A stretch of DNA of 64,000 nt from Pomphorhynchus laevis (taxonomy: Eukaryota; Acanthocephala; Palaeacanthocephala; Echinorhynchida; Pomphorhynchidae). The translations under genes were made by a program, and so were the position numbers. The notes below the pieces were generated by a model that searched no databases, was not told the DNA's origin, and worked only from the letters and a program-made list of their open reading frames with translations. Location: assembly GCA_012934845.2 (NCBI GenBank), contig WNNJ02003115.1, forward strand, positions 1-64,000. Direction: 5' to 3'. Shown here piece after piece: positions 23,400 through 35,699 of the stretch (position 1 is its first letter; each line of letters starts with the position of its first letter).

Positions 23400-24062
23400 T
23401 GCATATATACTATAATTAACCTTCATTTTGAAGGTTAACCTTCGACCATATTAATCTTCGAACATATCTTCCATAAACTTTGCGTCCTAATCTTGACCCA
23501 CAATTAACCTTCGTGTTGAATTTCGTTTGCGTATTCTTACCTTTCGTCTTATATTTTTTCACTTACCATCCTACTTACACATTGATTATCTTGATGATTC
23601 GCGTTTTGCCCTCTTGGCTCTGCTATCAAGTAATTCTTTACTTCTTTGCGTGCTTTCGCACTCAACCAACTATGATCTCAGCTCTTTTTTATCGCCACTG
23701 CTCCACTTGCCTGGAATTCTTTGCAAATAAACGTCCGTTATTCCTCGTTGCTTTCAATCTTCAAACAACGTCTACGTTCCTGCACTATGGCTCCTCCACA
23801 ATAAATCAAGAAATGCATTCCCTCAACATCTTATCCAACTCATAATTATTCATACCTCTTTAACGAAACCACTTAACATTTTCCCCTAACGCCTTGCCAC
23901 ATTCCACTCATCTCCCTTATCTTCAATATACTTGCTTCAATTTCATCAACATTTTCATTTTACATTCTATTTTTTTTGTTTTTTTATTTGTTTGTTTTTC
24001 ATCTACATGGGCTTGTAAGAGCGCATACGCGTGCATTTGCCACTATAAATAAAATAAATATA
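23400..24062 (+). mobile_element. Old LINE B-like 3' fragment
   Basis: The frame 23527-23730 keeps the pattern of the LINE B C-terminus (DYLDDSRFALLALLSSNSLL, then HSTNYDLSSFL). The 3' end carries the related hairpin block (CTTGTAAGAGCGCATACGCG, then CATTTGCCACTATAAATAAA). It is much more diverged than the other copies, so either an older insertion or a sister subfamily. Confidence 0.7.
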
Positions 24063-24420
24063 TCTAAAAGACTTAGCACCCTATTTACATGCCAATAAAA
24101 GTATAACAGAGAAGCAGAACCAAATCGTTCAAGATCAAACAACGCAGAATACCGAATCAAGACAAGCTGAGATTCACCCTGAGTACATTTTAACGTTGAC
24201 GATCGATGTCTGTTAGATGAAACATCAATTCCGATGCTCAGTAACTAGATTAGTCTCTAGATAGGCTTGCTGATGTGTTCGATTCCTCAAATGCTAATAT
24301 ATGATAAGTCATAATAATAAAGATTTTCTTAAGCAAAATAATACATGGATAAGTTAAATTAAGTAAGAAAACGAAAAGAAAACAAGTCATAACAACTTCC
24401 TGACTCTTCTGCTGATGTCT
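24063..24420. other. No gene recognised
   Basis: AT-rich sequence between the LINE B-like tail and the LINE C fragment; nothing identifiable. Confidence 0.4.
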
Positions 24421-25497
24421 TCTACCATCATGGCCTCAGGTCTAGTGGGATCTGAGCCCCACAGCCAATCCAACACGCCGCCCTTCGACTGAACCACCCG
24501 GGGTAATTCACCCCCGAAGAGTCCAATCTGAGCGGACTATGCTGGGTAAACGCGATATGAGCAGTTTGATAAACCTTAGCCTTTGCTATGGGGTACGTCC
24601 TCTAGTAAAGAAGACTAATCCTGAGATAGCCCAGGTGGCCCAGAGGCGCACCTGGGTTTTCCCTATTAATGACAGATGCTGGGCCCGTTTCAGGGCCCAC
24701 CTAGCTCTCTTCAGGATACGTTTAAGTCTATCCAGGTCGGCTTTCGCCGACCAGTTCACCGTAACGGTGAACCCCAGGTATTTTACTAAACTCGTGAAGA
24801 CAGGGAGGGGTTGATTAATAAAAATGGAGGAGAGGGCAGAGAGTGCTAATTCCTTAAGTTTTTGTTTTGTTGCAGGGACGCCATGGAAGACAACCATCTG
24901 CGATTTGGCGGAGTTTAAAATAAGATTGGACTTGGGTAACTGGTCTTTTAATCTTAAAAAGAAACGGCTGATGTCCGAGACTATGTCTTTGCACCTGCGT
25001 CCAGAAAACAGGGTTGTGGAATCATCAGCGGATACCACTAGACGTTATTCGCGTTTAAATATTTTAAAGAGTTCAATGGAGGCAGCAAGAAATAAGATAG
25101 GAGAGAGGGGAGCCTTGAGGCACACCTGTAATAGGGTAGAACTGACGCGCATCAGGGTCATCTTCATAAAAGAATCGCTTGGTGTACAGCAGTATCTCCA
25201 CCCTGTTAACAATTCTCGCAGGCAACCCGAGGAACCTGAGAGAAGAGATAACAAAGGGAATAGAGATGCGGTCAAATGCAGCGGAAAAATCAAGGAAAAC
25301 AGCCACAGCGAGTTGATGACTATTCTCCCGACAAAACCGATGCACTTCACCAACCGCTAAATGAACTGAGCGACCTTTTACGAATCCATGGAAATTTGGT
25401 GGGATTAAATAACGTCTACTCAGATGAACGCGGATTCTACGTGCAAGGGCTTTTTCGTAGATCGAGACGAGGGAATCACCCAATAATAGTAATTTAG
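24421..25497 (-). pseudogene. LINE family C reverse transcriptase fragment
   Basis: A third kind of non-LTR RT, minus strand. 25073-25483 reads SIYEKALARRIRVHL, FHGFVKGRSVHLAVGE, VAVFLDFSAAFDRISI (catalytic Asp) and ITGVPQGSPLS. 24586-25038 continues with SADDSTTLFSGRR (catalytic box, with S in place of the usual Y), KYLGFTVTVNWSAK and the C-terminal region. The two parts are in different frames. The element's 3' flank (24421-24585) is GC-richer than its surroundings. Clade uncertain; the LDFSAAFD and YLGF patterns point to a Jockey/I/R1-type group rather than CR1. A related, more decayed copy lies at 35700-36600. Confidence 0.75.
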
Positions 25498-25890
25498 GGG
25501 TGATTAAGTTAATCGAATAATTTAAAAAATACTGTTTTTCATTATATATTCACATTATACAGGTATAATATAATCTTGTAATTTTATCTAACTAAATTCC
25601 ATGCAATAACCGCAATCCACCTCAAAATCATTTTTTACATAAATTATGTATAAATATTACAAATTATATAATTTAATATACAATTATATAACTTATATAT
25701 AATTATATAATTTAATATATAATTATATTCATTACATTAATGATATATATCTTTAAGAGATATAATTTCTTTTATACGATTATATTATATAACTTCTTAA
25801 CATTTTTTAAATGTATAACTATATATAATTTGCTCCAATGTACGCTTTGATTTACAAGCTCCTTGTAAATCAAAGAGCTTGTCAAGAAGC
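25498..25890. other. AT-rich spacer
   Basis: Mostly A/T with many short TATA-like inverted runs. No gene recognised. Confidence 0.5.
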
Positions 25891-25970
25891 TCCTTGTTCT
25901 CTTGCAAAGACTGAGGTTAGCAACTGCAAAAATTCGCTCATCTGCATTAAGTGCTGGAGAACCTAGCGCG

Positions 25971-26586
25971 TTGTACTACAAAATACACACAAGTTGGCTA
26001 CTGGATAATACAATGTAGCACTACGATGTTCAGCTGCTATGCATTAATATATCAGTAAATTTTTTAAATGGAAAAACTGTATTCGTGGAATTATTTATAT
26101 CAGTATGTCAGTACCACGAAAGAAATACAACAGTGAGGTTGTCGAAAATGACAAAATCGTCATTTCGAGCAAATTGACTCTCATCAGTAGTTTGTATTCC
26201 CCACAACTGGATTGAAGTTGGGAGAAAATCTAGACGGTGATTTAAGGCAACGATAGCTCCTTGTTCTTTTGCAAAGACTGAGGGTTGTAACTGCAAATAT
26301 TAAATCACCGTCTAGATTTTATCCCAATTTCAATCTAGTTGTGAGGAGTACAAGCTACTGATGAAAGTCAATTAGTTCGAAACGATGATTTTGTCATTTG
26401 CGACAATCTCACTGTTGAAATTCTTGTGGTGCTGACAACCTGATATAAAATGATTCCACGAATATAGCTTTTACATTTGAGGAAATTTATAGCTATACTG
26501 ATGCATAGCAGCAGTGCATCGTAGTGCTGCATTGCATTATCCAGTAGCCAACTGATGTGTATTTTGTAGTGCAACGCGCTAGGTTA
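25971..26586. mobile_element. ~600-bp foldback element (long inverted repeat)
   Basis: Two arms of about 270 bp (25971-26243 and 26300-26586) are inverted copies with scattered differences; outer ends read CCTAGCGCGTTG and CAACGCGCTAGG. The central spacer (AGCTCCTTGTTCTTTTGC, then AAAGACTGAGG) is itself a repeat of 25890-25935. The block CTGATATAAAAT in the right arm also occurs in the 53-kb foldback, suggesting kinship. Open frames inside are not genes. Confidence 0.85.
26149..26187 (-). ncRNA. Hammerhead-like core in foldback (incomplete)
   Basis: On the minus strand: CUGAUGA (26187-26181), a 3-bp helix GAG/CUC with an 8-nt loop, GAAA, then a UGAC/GUCA helix. This is the natural order for helices II and III of a hammerhead. 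A proper helix I next to the cut site is not seen; only a distal helix (GUGGGG with CCUCAC) can be drawn. The facing arm (from 26358) keeps CUGAUGA and CGAAAC but has a poor helix II. Possibly a decayed ribozyme or chance. Confidence 0.3.
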
Positions 26587-26589
26587 TAA

Positions 26590-27716
26590 ATTATAAGTAA
26601 ATTATCATTCCACTTAGTAAACTAATGGGCTATAATCAATAAGAATTAGAAGTAAACAAATGAGAAGAATAAGATCGATAATTAACATAAAAAAGTATCC
26701 TATAAAAATATTTTATTGTTTATATATTAACGTTATAAAAGTTGTAATGATTTATTGAAAAAATGAATCGTATCAATCGTACTAAGCGAACACATTTCTT
26801 AGCATAAATTTTCTCGTTGCCAAAATTTCGATTTTTTACTAGCAGTAGATAAATATGAAAATAGAATAGGGTTTGTTGCAAATTTAAAGGCAATTTGTTC
26901 CAAACTGCCTTTACAATTTTAGTATCAATTTGTTAATATAAATTTGTGTTTTATTAAAAATTAATGTAAGATATACATTTTTATAGACTAAATTCAAAAT
27001 TATTAAATTTAATAGTAAATACTATAGTAACATTCTAGTTTCCGTATAATTAGAATGTTGATTTTTATTTTAAAAGTTAACTTAACTTTTATTTTTATAT
27101 AAATTATATAAATTAGATAATTATTTAATTAAATATTAATTAATACTAATTAATATTAAATTATATAATTTTATTATTTAGCTGAGAATATATAAATTAT
27201 ATCCTCCTAGCAAAATTGTAATTGCTAAGCCGTCAAAGATAATGTAAGATTGGAAATGTGTTTGCTTAATATACCTAAAAAACTTGCTAATTACCTAATT
27301 CGTGTACAAATCCAAATTTTTAAAATTTAGCAACACTATCCTAACACGAAAAAAAACATGTCAACCTCTAATACATCAATTTGTAATTTATGATTAATTT
27401 TATAGCCAAATATAAAGATTTACCGGCTTTCTCATAGTTAACCTACAAAATATATGGCATGATTCATACAGTACGTCTATATTTCTGGCTAGAAATTATA
27501 TTACCACCAAAATACAATGAGTCATATTCTAAATATTAAGCTAAACATTATGCATTAGTGCAAGTTTAAGTTGTTTTTAAAAGCATATTCAAACATAAAG
27601 ATTACTTTAATCTAGAAATGGAACAATTATTCAAATCTACAACAAAGAAGGAATATTCTTCAGCGTAAAAATGCACTAACCTGTTTTTAGCTTATCACAA
27701 ATTATATTTAAGGCCC
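26590..27716. other. AT-rich, no gene recognised
   Basis: No open frame with a domain and no named repeat family. It immediately precedes the candidate first coding exon of the module gene and may hold its promoter. Confidence 0.4.
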
Positions 27717-27924
27717 ATGATAATATTGCTCGCTCTAGTGGCACTTGTCGGAACTGCCCTTACAATTACAACTGTTGGTGTGGGCGTCGGTCTACTGGTT
27801 AATCCACCAACATCTACAATCGCACCTCCGATTACAGTATCTACGGTAGCCCCTTCAAATACAACCGTAGCTCCTCCAACAAACACAACAACGGTGGCCC
27901 CGAACAAAAATGAAACAAATCAAG
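27717..27924 (+). CDS. Module gene: membrane/signal segment plus Thr-Pro stalk exon
   Basis: Reads a hydrophobic helix (ILLALVALVGTALTITTVGV, about residues 2-28) followed by a Thr/Pro/Val-rich stalk with repeated TVAP units (VSTVAPSNTTVAPPTN). Several Asn-x-Thr sites suggest an extracellular, glycosylated segment. The exon could start at this ATG, or continue from an acceptor AAG just upstream at 27712. It ends in phase 1 at CAAG|GCAAGC, a GC-type donor. The TTVAP motif recurs in a downstream exon at 38040. I do not recognise the family. Signal peptide versus type II anchor cannot be told from sequence alone. Confidence 0.5.
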
Positions 27925-29224
27925 GCAAGCATTTAATTTACTTTAAAAATAATGATTATTAGATAATCATTATCAGATAAATTATTAGCTTAAAGTAATT
28001 ATCATTTCTATTTCGTTTGAATAGAATTATTTAAAAAATATACAAAATTAAAAATTTTACTTTGAACAATATTTAATATTGGTGTTACAAATCTTACTAA
28101 AATGCTGCCATACCGTATGGTTTTGGTTTTTACAATTATAAACGAGCACACCCGTAAATAACACGAGAATCTAGATAACTCAAAAGCGAAACATTCTGAA
28201 TGGAACCATGAAAATCAAATTGCATTGTTAAGATCAACAAAATCGATTTAAGGGACCACAATAAGATACTTTCTAAAACAATTCTAAAGTTTTAACACAA
28301 AAAGGAGTTTACAGGTTATAAAATAAATCTCATTTTATCTACTTAATAAAATGGTTAGGGTCAATCAATGATTACCAATTTTTGCATATTTTAGAATTTT
28401 ATATAAAGAGAGCAAATTTATTTAAGAAAATATACTTTAAATTCCGACACTAATATTTTAATATTTAATTCAATAATTATTTATTATAAACTAATTAACA
28501 ATATTAAATTAAATTATAATTTATTTATATAATTTAATTAATTTAAATTAGTATATAAAATTATATAATAATAAATAATTATATAATTATTATAATTATG
28601 TAATAATTATTTTTGTTAATTAATTGGCTTTTAATTATAATAAATTGTAAGCTAAATATCACTAATAATAAAACAAATCTTAAAATTAAGAAATTATTTA
28701 AAATAAAGCAAAATGTATGTATACTAAACAATATATGATATTTAGATATAAAAATATATTAAATATTATTGATTTGTAAATAAAGATAAATTGAGATTGA
28801 TCTTTATAAATCTCAATAATCTCAATAATCTCTTAACATTCGAAATTTGTGAAATTTTAAATTATTTTAGATTTTGTTTCGTTACTGTTAATATTATCAT
28901 GCCATGTATTGTTTAATTGTATAAAACATCGGATGTTCAATCAATTCACACAAATAGCCTTTATATGAACAACAGCCTTTCTGGTTTATTTCATATTTAA
29001 ATTCATTTGAAATTCGGATAAAACTAAGTTGAAATTGAGAATAATAAAGATCAATCTTAATTTATCTTTATGTAATCAAATTATAAAAATTGTAAAAAAT
29101 TGCGAATAAATTACGAAAAATTATTTGATTGTAGTGTGACTGTGCGACAAGTGTGTATGTCAACGTTTGAAGAAGAATCCAATTATGTAATTAGTTTTCT
29201 CAAATTTCGATGTAAAAAATATTT
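27925..29224. other. AT-rich presumed intron sequence
   Basis: No exon of the module type and no named repeat found here; very AT-rich, especially 28440-28640. Confidence 0.4.
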
Positions 29225-30400
29225 ATTAAGAAATCAGATCAACTAATTAAGCTTACGTATTTTATTCTATGTATAAATTAAAAATGTTATTTTTTAATTA
29301 AAATTATAAAATTATTTATTTTATATTATGCTAAATATAAAATAAATAATCAAATAATTAATAATTAAATGATAAATAAATATAAGATAAATAATTATAA
29401 ATAATAAATAGCTATAAGATTTTATATCATTTATACTGATAAGTTAAAATTAAAATTTTAAATAAAAGTCATTTTTAATTTAAATTAATTTTTATAAATT
29501 GACTAATAAATACTATGCGGTGTATCAGAATAAGGATTAGATATCGTCAGGAGGAAAAGCTATATTCTTATGTTATGGCTACTATTCATCGTCCCAACAT
29601 AACACCAAGGCTACGTACTGATGATGCATTTCCCCTGATGTAATTTGATTATCTAGTATCTTATTCTAATATAAAGAATATTATTTATTATCCATCTATA
29701 AAATGTTTCCGCTTAAGAGTTCAAATTATTTTTAATATTATTACGTTGATTTTTATATTTTACTATTTTGTGTTTGATTGTATTTTTATGGTAACTTGGT
29801 TTAACATATGTAACTATTAAATTATTTAAATGATTTTAAATAAAGCCAATATCATTACATATTGCAATTCTTAAAATTTCATTATTTAATGTATTATATT
29901 TTATATTATATGGTATGCATGAATGCTCATGCAAAAATATGTTTCTTGTAAATTTAAATATGCCATATTTACGATATAAATTAAAAGTAGTTTTAATTGA
30001 TGATGATTTAATGTTAATATCTAGATATACACCTTCTTTATCATTAATATTGGTTTTATTAAGAAAAAAGCTACCCGAATAAATTTGTTTATTATTGAAT
30101 AAAAATTGTTAGAATTAAATACACATATATCATCAATATATCGAAACATTTATTTCATATCGTTATATAATTTAGATTTATTTTTACACAGTTATGAACA
30201 AATTCATATTCTATAAAGCTTAAAAATAAGTCAGCTATAATTGGGCTACTATTACCTCTAATATGCATCTATTAATAAATAGATTCATCTATCATAAAAT
30301 TAATAGAAAATTTAATTTAGATTATTTGATCCAGCAATAATAATTCTTTTTCAAAAAATAAATTATTATCAACTATTTAAACTGGAAAATAGTTTCAATT
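29225..30400 (-). mobile_element. Reverse-transcriptase element, fossil copy with terminal unit
   Basis: Minus strand. From about 30380 to 29690 lie RT pieces: GNSSPIIADLFLSFIEYEF, RYIDDICVF (catalytic box), a DKEGVYLDINIK block and HEHSCIPYNI. The terminal unit follows (29225-29690): a 150-bp palindromic block at ~29520-29680, then an AT-rich stretch closing with the conserved end motif (plus strand CAGATCAACTAATTAAGC, then TTACGTATTTTAT). I place it near Penelope-like elements from the RT style; that is inference. Broken and probably old. Confidence 0.65.
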
Positions 30401-32190
30401 GATGTTAATTAAATGTTCATATATATACCTTCTTTATCATTAATATTAGTTTTATTAAGAGTGAAGCTACCTGGATAAGTTTGAATTTTACTTGAAAAAT
30501 TAGTTTTTACTTAATTTTTCTATTATCTAAAGTAGTTGTTTAATTTCAAAGATATTTCGTTGTTAGTTAACAGTACAATACAAATCAAAATTTTATATAT
30601 GCCTATGTTTTATGAGATTTAGTTTATGAACTTTAAATGTAATTTAACTACTTGTCATCAAATTAAACAGTTTATTTGTGATTTACAATTAATTTTTGTC
30701 ATCCATCACTAATCTGATGTGCTCCCAAAAATATAAATATATATTATAACTCAATCGTTAATTTAGCTCGCATTTCATGATTTCCTACTTAATGTTCCTA
30801 TAAATCTGAATGATCAAAAATCTCTTTTAAAATTTCGCCTTTACGAACTTACTCAATTGTGGGCTGAATAACTTGCACATGGTATATGGTGAAAAGCTAA
30901 AGAATGCCATTCATTTTAATATCTAAGTTACAGTCAGAGCTAGAAGCCGACCAGTTAGATGTTTAACGTAAAAGAGTGGAAAAGTGACCCGGATTTTTTT
31001 ATCGGTTATTCAATTTTAAATAAGAGTCGATAATTGTAATTGTGCTTTCACTATTTAAAATTACCTGTATAACTCAATAAAATATATAAACACTTCTAAT
31101 GAATATATGAAAATTGCATTTTAAAAGAATTTTTAATTTCGCTTATTATTTAACAAATTAATTTGGGTTATTATTTCGTTTAATGTCAAAACTATTTGCA
31201 TTCGTTATATCATTGGTTTAACTTCAGCATACATTGAAAAAATACAGCTGTTTGGAATAAATACATCGAATGTATTTTCAGAAAATTTAACAAATGCAGT
31301 AAGTCGTTTATATTTTAAAGCATACTTTGATTTTTGGGATTTCTAATGTTAACTTTTTTATCAACGATCAACAATTTCTTTAGCAGCAAAAAAATTTAAA
31401 AAAAAACTTTTTTTTTATAGCAAAAAATAAAAATTGGTAGATTATCGTCGGTTACAAATTTCGCTGCTAATTTTGAGAAATACACAAGTCCTTAATTTAT
31501 AAAATTCAAATAAAACTAAATTTATTATTTTTATTTTATTTTAAATTAATTGATTAAAATCGTTACTTGAAACTTTTTATGATCAAATTACAACTTCACA
31601 ATTAAATTCAAAACTTTAAACGACAATGTTCTAGATTGTATATTTAATGTTTAAAGCTGCCAATAAAATGTACAAAGTTGATCAATAAAAGGTTTTTGTT
31701 TACTTTATTTTGATGCATATTTTGCTGCCTTTGCAAATAAATGTACTAAAAAGTGAAAAAAGAAAATGCCACTGGGCAGGAGATTTACAACATTCAAAAC
31801 AATATTTAATAGAACCTAATAAAGTATGCATTTATAAATCATACTAAGTTCAGGGACTACAATTGTTATCATATAACTTATGAATTAACATCATCAGTCT
31901 GAAATTATTGTCCCATATGATAAGAAAACAATATCTGGGCTGGTTATATTTATGACGTATAGACCTCTCGATTAGTTTAGGGCACACTCGGAGAATACCG
32001 CAAAATAATAAAAATATTTAAAGTGAATGAGTGAACAATTATAAGTAATAGGATTATTAAAAAACAGTGAAAATAAATACAAAAGCAGCTTTAGCTCTAA
32101 CAATTAAGGATCGACCATAATAAGTTCGCGATATAAAGACCATCTGTAGAAAAATGTACACATTTATTTCACTAACAATTCAAAATAAAC
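30401..32190. other. AT-rich presumed intron sequence
   Basis: Contains at ~30415-30480 a short further remnant of the same RT element (reads ATACCTTCTTTATCATTAAT as at 30030). Otherwise nothing recognised. Confidence 0.4.
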
Positions 32191-32194
32191 TAAT

Positions 32195-33010
32195 TCAGAT
32201 CAGCTAATTGAGTCTACGTATTTTATACTATATGAACATTAAAAATAGAGATAAAAAATTATAAATAATAAAATTATTATGAAGGATTTTATACAATTTA
32301 TATTTATATCAAGTTAGAATACATGTATTTATATCAAGTTATCTTATTTGTGTATTAATATAACTGAGTCTACGTATTTTATACTATATATAAATTTTAA
32401 AATTGAGATATATAATTATAATTAATTAATTATAAGATTACATATCTAATAAATAATTAAATAAGATTTTATACAATTTATATCAAGTTAGAATACATGT
32501 ATTTATATCAAGTTATCTTATTTGGGTAATAAGATAACTGAGTCTACGTATTTCATACTATATATAAATTAAAAATTGAGATATATAATTATAATTAATC
32601 AATAATTATAAGATTATATAACCAATAAATAATTATATAAGATTTTATACAATTTATATCAAGTTAGAATACATGTATTTATATCAAGTTATCTTATTTG
32701 GGTAATAAGATAACTGAGTCTACGTATTTCATACTATATATAAATTAAAAATTGAGATATATAATTATAATTAATTAATAATTATAAGATTACATATCTA
32801 ATAAATAATTATATAAGATTTTATACAATTTATATCAAGTTAGAATACATGTATTTATATCAAGTTATCTTATTTGGGTAATAAGATAACTGAGTCTACG
32901 TATTTCATACTATATATAAATTAAAAATTGAGATATATAATTATAATTAATCAATAATTATAAAATTATATAAAATTTTATATAATTAATACTTATAAAG
33001 TTGAAATTTA
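32195..33010 (+). repeat. ~176-bp tandem array of RT-element ends
   Basis: Four to five head-to-tail units, with ACTGAGTCTACGTATTT at 32363, 32537, 32713 and 32889 and a diverged first unit at 32207. Spacing is 174-176 bp (156 for the first). Each unit starts with the end motif of the RT element and includes AATACATGTATTTATATCAA and TTATCTTATTTGGGTAATAA. The last unit runs on into a degenerate palindromic block at 33057. Confidence 0.9.
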
Positions 33011-33056
33011 AAATTTTAAAAAATTCAATTTTTACGAATTGACCAATAAAATATGA

Positions 33057-33140
33057 TGTATCTGAATTAAGAATAGCGTTCATTAGAAGGAACTGTTATG
33101 ATATCATGTTTCAGCCTGTATCTTATCTATTAATAATATA
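33057..33140. repeat. Degenerate palindromic terminal block
   Basis: GTATCTGAATTAAGAATAGC followed by GGAACTGTTATGATATCATG and TTCAGCC resembles the left half of the 42697 palindrome. Confidence 0.5.
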
Positions 33141-33254
33141 TCAATAATTTACTTTAAAAAAAAATTTTTATTCACATATGATATTATGCATTTGAGAATA
33201 AAATCTAAAATATCACAAATGAAATCTGTTAAGATAATATTTTGACTAATACTT

Positions 33255-33290
33255 TTCCTAGGCAGAATTGATTACAATTCTGCCTAGGAA
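33255..33290. repeat. Perfect 16-bp hairpin
   Basis: TTCCTAGGCAGAATTG, loop ATTA, and its exact reverse complement. Followed by three AATTAGGAAAATTAGG-like repeats. Confidence 0.9.
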
Positions 33291-33798
33291 AATTAGGCAG
33301 AATTAGGAAAATTAGGAAAATTAGATCAGGTCTATGTATTTTATACTATATAATTAAAAATAATTAATAAAGTAAACAATTAAATCATAAATAATAATTA
33401 TATAAGCTTTTGTATAATTTATAAAGTTAAAATTTAAAATTTAAATTTAAAATGAAATCCTATTTTATATATTGACTAATCCCAAATTAGCCAATTCAAA
33501 ACTTGAATTGACTTATTCAATTTAGTAATTTAATTATTATTGAATTTTAACTTTAATTTTTAATAATTAAATATTGAATTATTTTGACTAATTCAATAAT
33601 AATTTTTATTTAATAAATTGGGATTAGCTTAATATTTGAAGCAATGTGTTGAGATTGAGCATTATGCCACTTTACTGGGGCTACCTATTTTGTACTATAG
33701 ATTTAAAAAGAAATATCTTAATCTTAAAAAATAATTTTTCTGACCCATTATTTTTTTGCCGGTTAATAAATAATATTAAGATGGAAAAGTTACTATTG

Positions 33799-33897
33799 TC
33801 AAAGCTTTCGCCGCGTTACGGCTTCGCCATTGGCTCATTGATATTATCTCTCACATAATGAGCCACTGACGAAGCCGTAACGCGAATAAAGCTTTGC
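33799..33897. repeat. Inverted repeat, ~40-bp arms
   Basis: CGCGTTACGGCTTCG and GGCTCATT on the left are matched by AATGAGCC and CGAAGCCGTAACGCG on the right, with AAAGCTTT outside. Small foldback; the GC-rich core stands out in AT-rich DNA. Not a terminator of any recognised gene. Confidence 0.8.
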
Positions 33898-34071
33898 CAA
33901 TATATAACTAACTCAGCCTTTGATCTGATTAACTTTTGCATCTTAACAACATGAAGCTGAGAGATAAGCGGACATTTAATTCTATTAAGGATATAATTCT
34001 ATTAATTCTATTAAATGTCCTTAATTCTATTAAGGACATTTAATATGCCTGTTAATAAAAATATGCTACAT

Positions 34072-34160
34072 TTTAGAATTAAGATTAGATATCATCAGCA
34101 TGAATTGCTATGCTATTAGGTTCCAAACCCTATTCCTCACCCCTAATATTAAACATAACA
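34072..34160. repeat. Partial palindromic terminal block
   Basis: TTAGAATTAAGATTAGATAT, then CATCAGCATGAATTGCTATG and TTAGGTTCCAAACCC: the left half of the RT-element palindrome in the same orientation as 42697. Confidence 0.6.
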
Positions 34161-34589
34161 CAAATCTTAATAATAACCAAATTGAATATACCATTTTATA
34201 AAATTCAATAGTTAAAAATTGAAAGTAACTAATTATTTGTAAAGTATTAAAAAACGATTCATGCAAAAAAGTAGAATTTATATAATTAGATAAAAATAAT
34301 GAATAATTATTTTAATTATTAATTAATTTAGGTTAATGATTAAATAATAAATAATTAACTTAATGGAAATCTATCATTTTAAGTTCAAAGATAAAGGAAA
34401 AGAAATCTATTTTTATACAAAATCAGTCAAATGGAACGTCTACATTTTGTCAATATAAACCAAATTTACCAAATTATTTGAATGAGTAAATAATTTCAAA
34501 ATCATTGATATTCGGTGTTGTTTCATAATATTTGTCAGATTTGCAGAACTTTGACGATAATGAGGATTATTAATGGCATATGTTGGCAA

Positions 34590-34989
34590 GATGGGCCATT
34601 TTATGTTAGGGTTTTTAATCAAACCTCGATAAACTCAAGGTTAATGATTTAATCTAAGTAGATTTTGTAATTTATTTTCAATGTACAGTGATTGGTACGT
34701 GACGTTGTACTACGAAAACGACAGCTGTCTCGATAATGTGACATGTTTACAATCAAGGAATACGTTTCTCAAAACAGAATTCGCCAAGCCGATTCCGGTC
34801 GTCATTTCTACGGGTGAGAAAGTAAACTTTGTAAACGGAACCGTAAAACTACCAGAATTCCTAAGCACAGAAGGTATGGGCAGTGTTAATATAATAATTA
34901 TTAACAACAATTTGAAGGTCAAAACATTTCTCAATCGGAAAATATCCTAATAACAGGGGAAGAAAACCTATGCTCAAATCTAACTTTAG
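34590..34989 (+). CDS. Module gene: module 1 (three exons)
   Basis: Exon a 34590-34638 (phase 1 to 2) reads GPFYVRVFNQTSINS. After a 50-bp intron, exon b 34689-34873 (phase 2 to 1) reads WYVTLYYENDSCLDNVTC, then LQSRNTFLK, ending ...PEFLSTE. After an 83-bp intron, exon c 34957-34989 (phase 1 to 1) reads EENLCSNLTL. All junctions have AG acceptors and GT donors (AAGGTTAATG, GAAGGTATGG, TTAGGTATAT) and the frame stays open throughout. Key features: an F-x-V-x-V-x-N strand, C-x5-C-x3-R, a third Cys in exon c and several N-glycosylation sites, so probably an extracellular domain of about 90 residues. Not recognised as a named family. Confidence 0.65.
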
Positions 34990-35690
34990 GTATATGCTTT
35001 TTAAAAATTTTATGATGATTAATTTAAATGCTTTAAATATCGAAAAACTAAAATAATTTTTTAATCATTAACAAATTAAAATGTCCGAAAATTATAAAAA
35101 TAATTTAATAATTTTTATTAATTTATAAACTATTAATATTAACATATTATAATTAATTATTATAATCAAAATAATTTAAAAGTTATATTATCATAATTTC
35201 AAATATACGAACATTTTAATTTCTTTAGATAGTCCGTGAATATATCAAGAGTTGAATTGTCATTCAAGCGTTGAAGGTTGCACCTTCTCCTACCATTGCT
35301 TATTTAATTTGAAATCATAAATGATTTCAATTTAATTTGCAAAATGTAAGACGAAAGTCTTTCCTCAAATCTAACTGCCAATAAAGCAGACGAGTGAGTG
35401 ATCGTCAGTCAACATTAAAAGGACCGAAACGTGAAACGTAGCTATTGGATCAGTAGCTGACGAAGTTTACTAATACTGAAATGTAGTGTACTGCTGATGG
35501 ATTAAGAATAGGATTAAATCAGCGTGCAGAATAAAAATAATCATCAAAATTTCAATTGTAACAATGACTGAACAGTACTATCAACATAAATTTTATAAAT
35601 TAAAGTTGTTCAAATGGAATAAAATAAACCTTAAAATTGCTCTAAAAGCACTTTATCCTAAAAATATCTATGAACAAATATTTGTTTTGC
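34990..35690. other. Presumed intron, no gene recognised
   Basis: AT-rich; a GGATTAAGAATAGGATTAAA piece near 35500 may be another relic of the palindromic block. Confidence 0.4.
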
Positions 35691-35699
35691 CTCTATTGC

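Noticed and set aside
24824-25360. 178-residue plus-strand frame
   Set aside because: Antisense to the LINE C reverse transcriptase, which has real RT motifs on the minus strand.
33646-33858. 70-residue plus-strand frame in the presumed first intron
   Set aside because: It runs into the 33799 inverted repeat and shows none of the module motifs.
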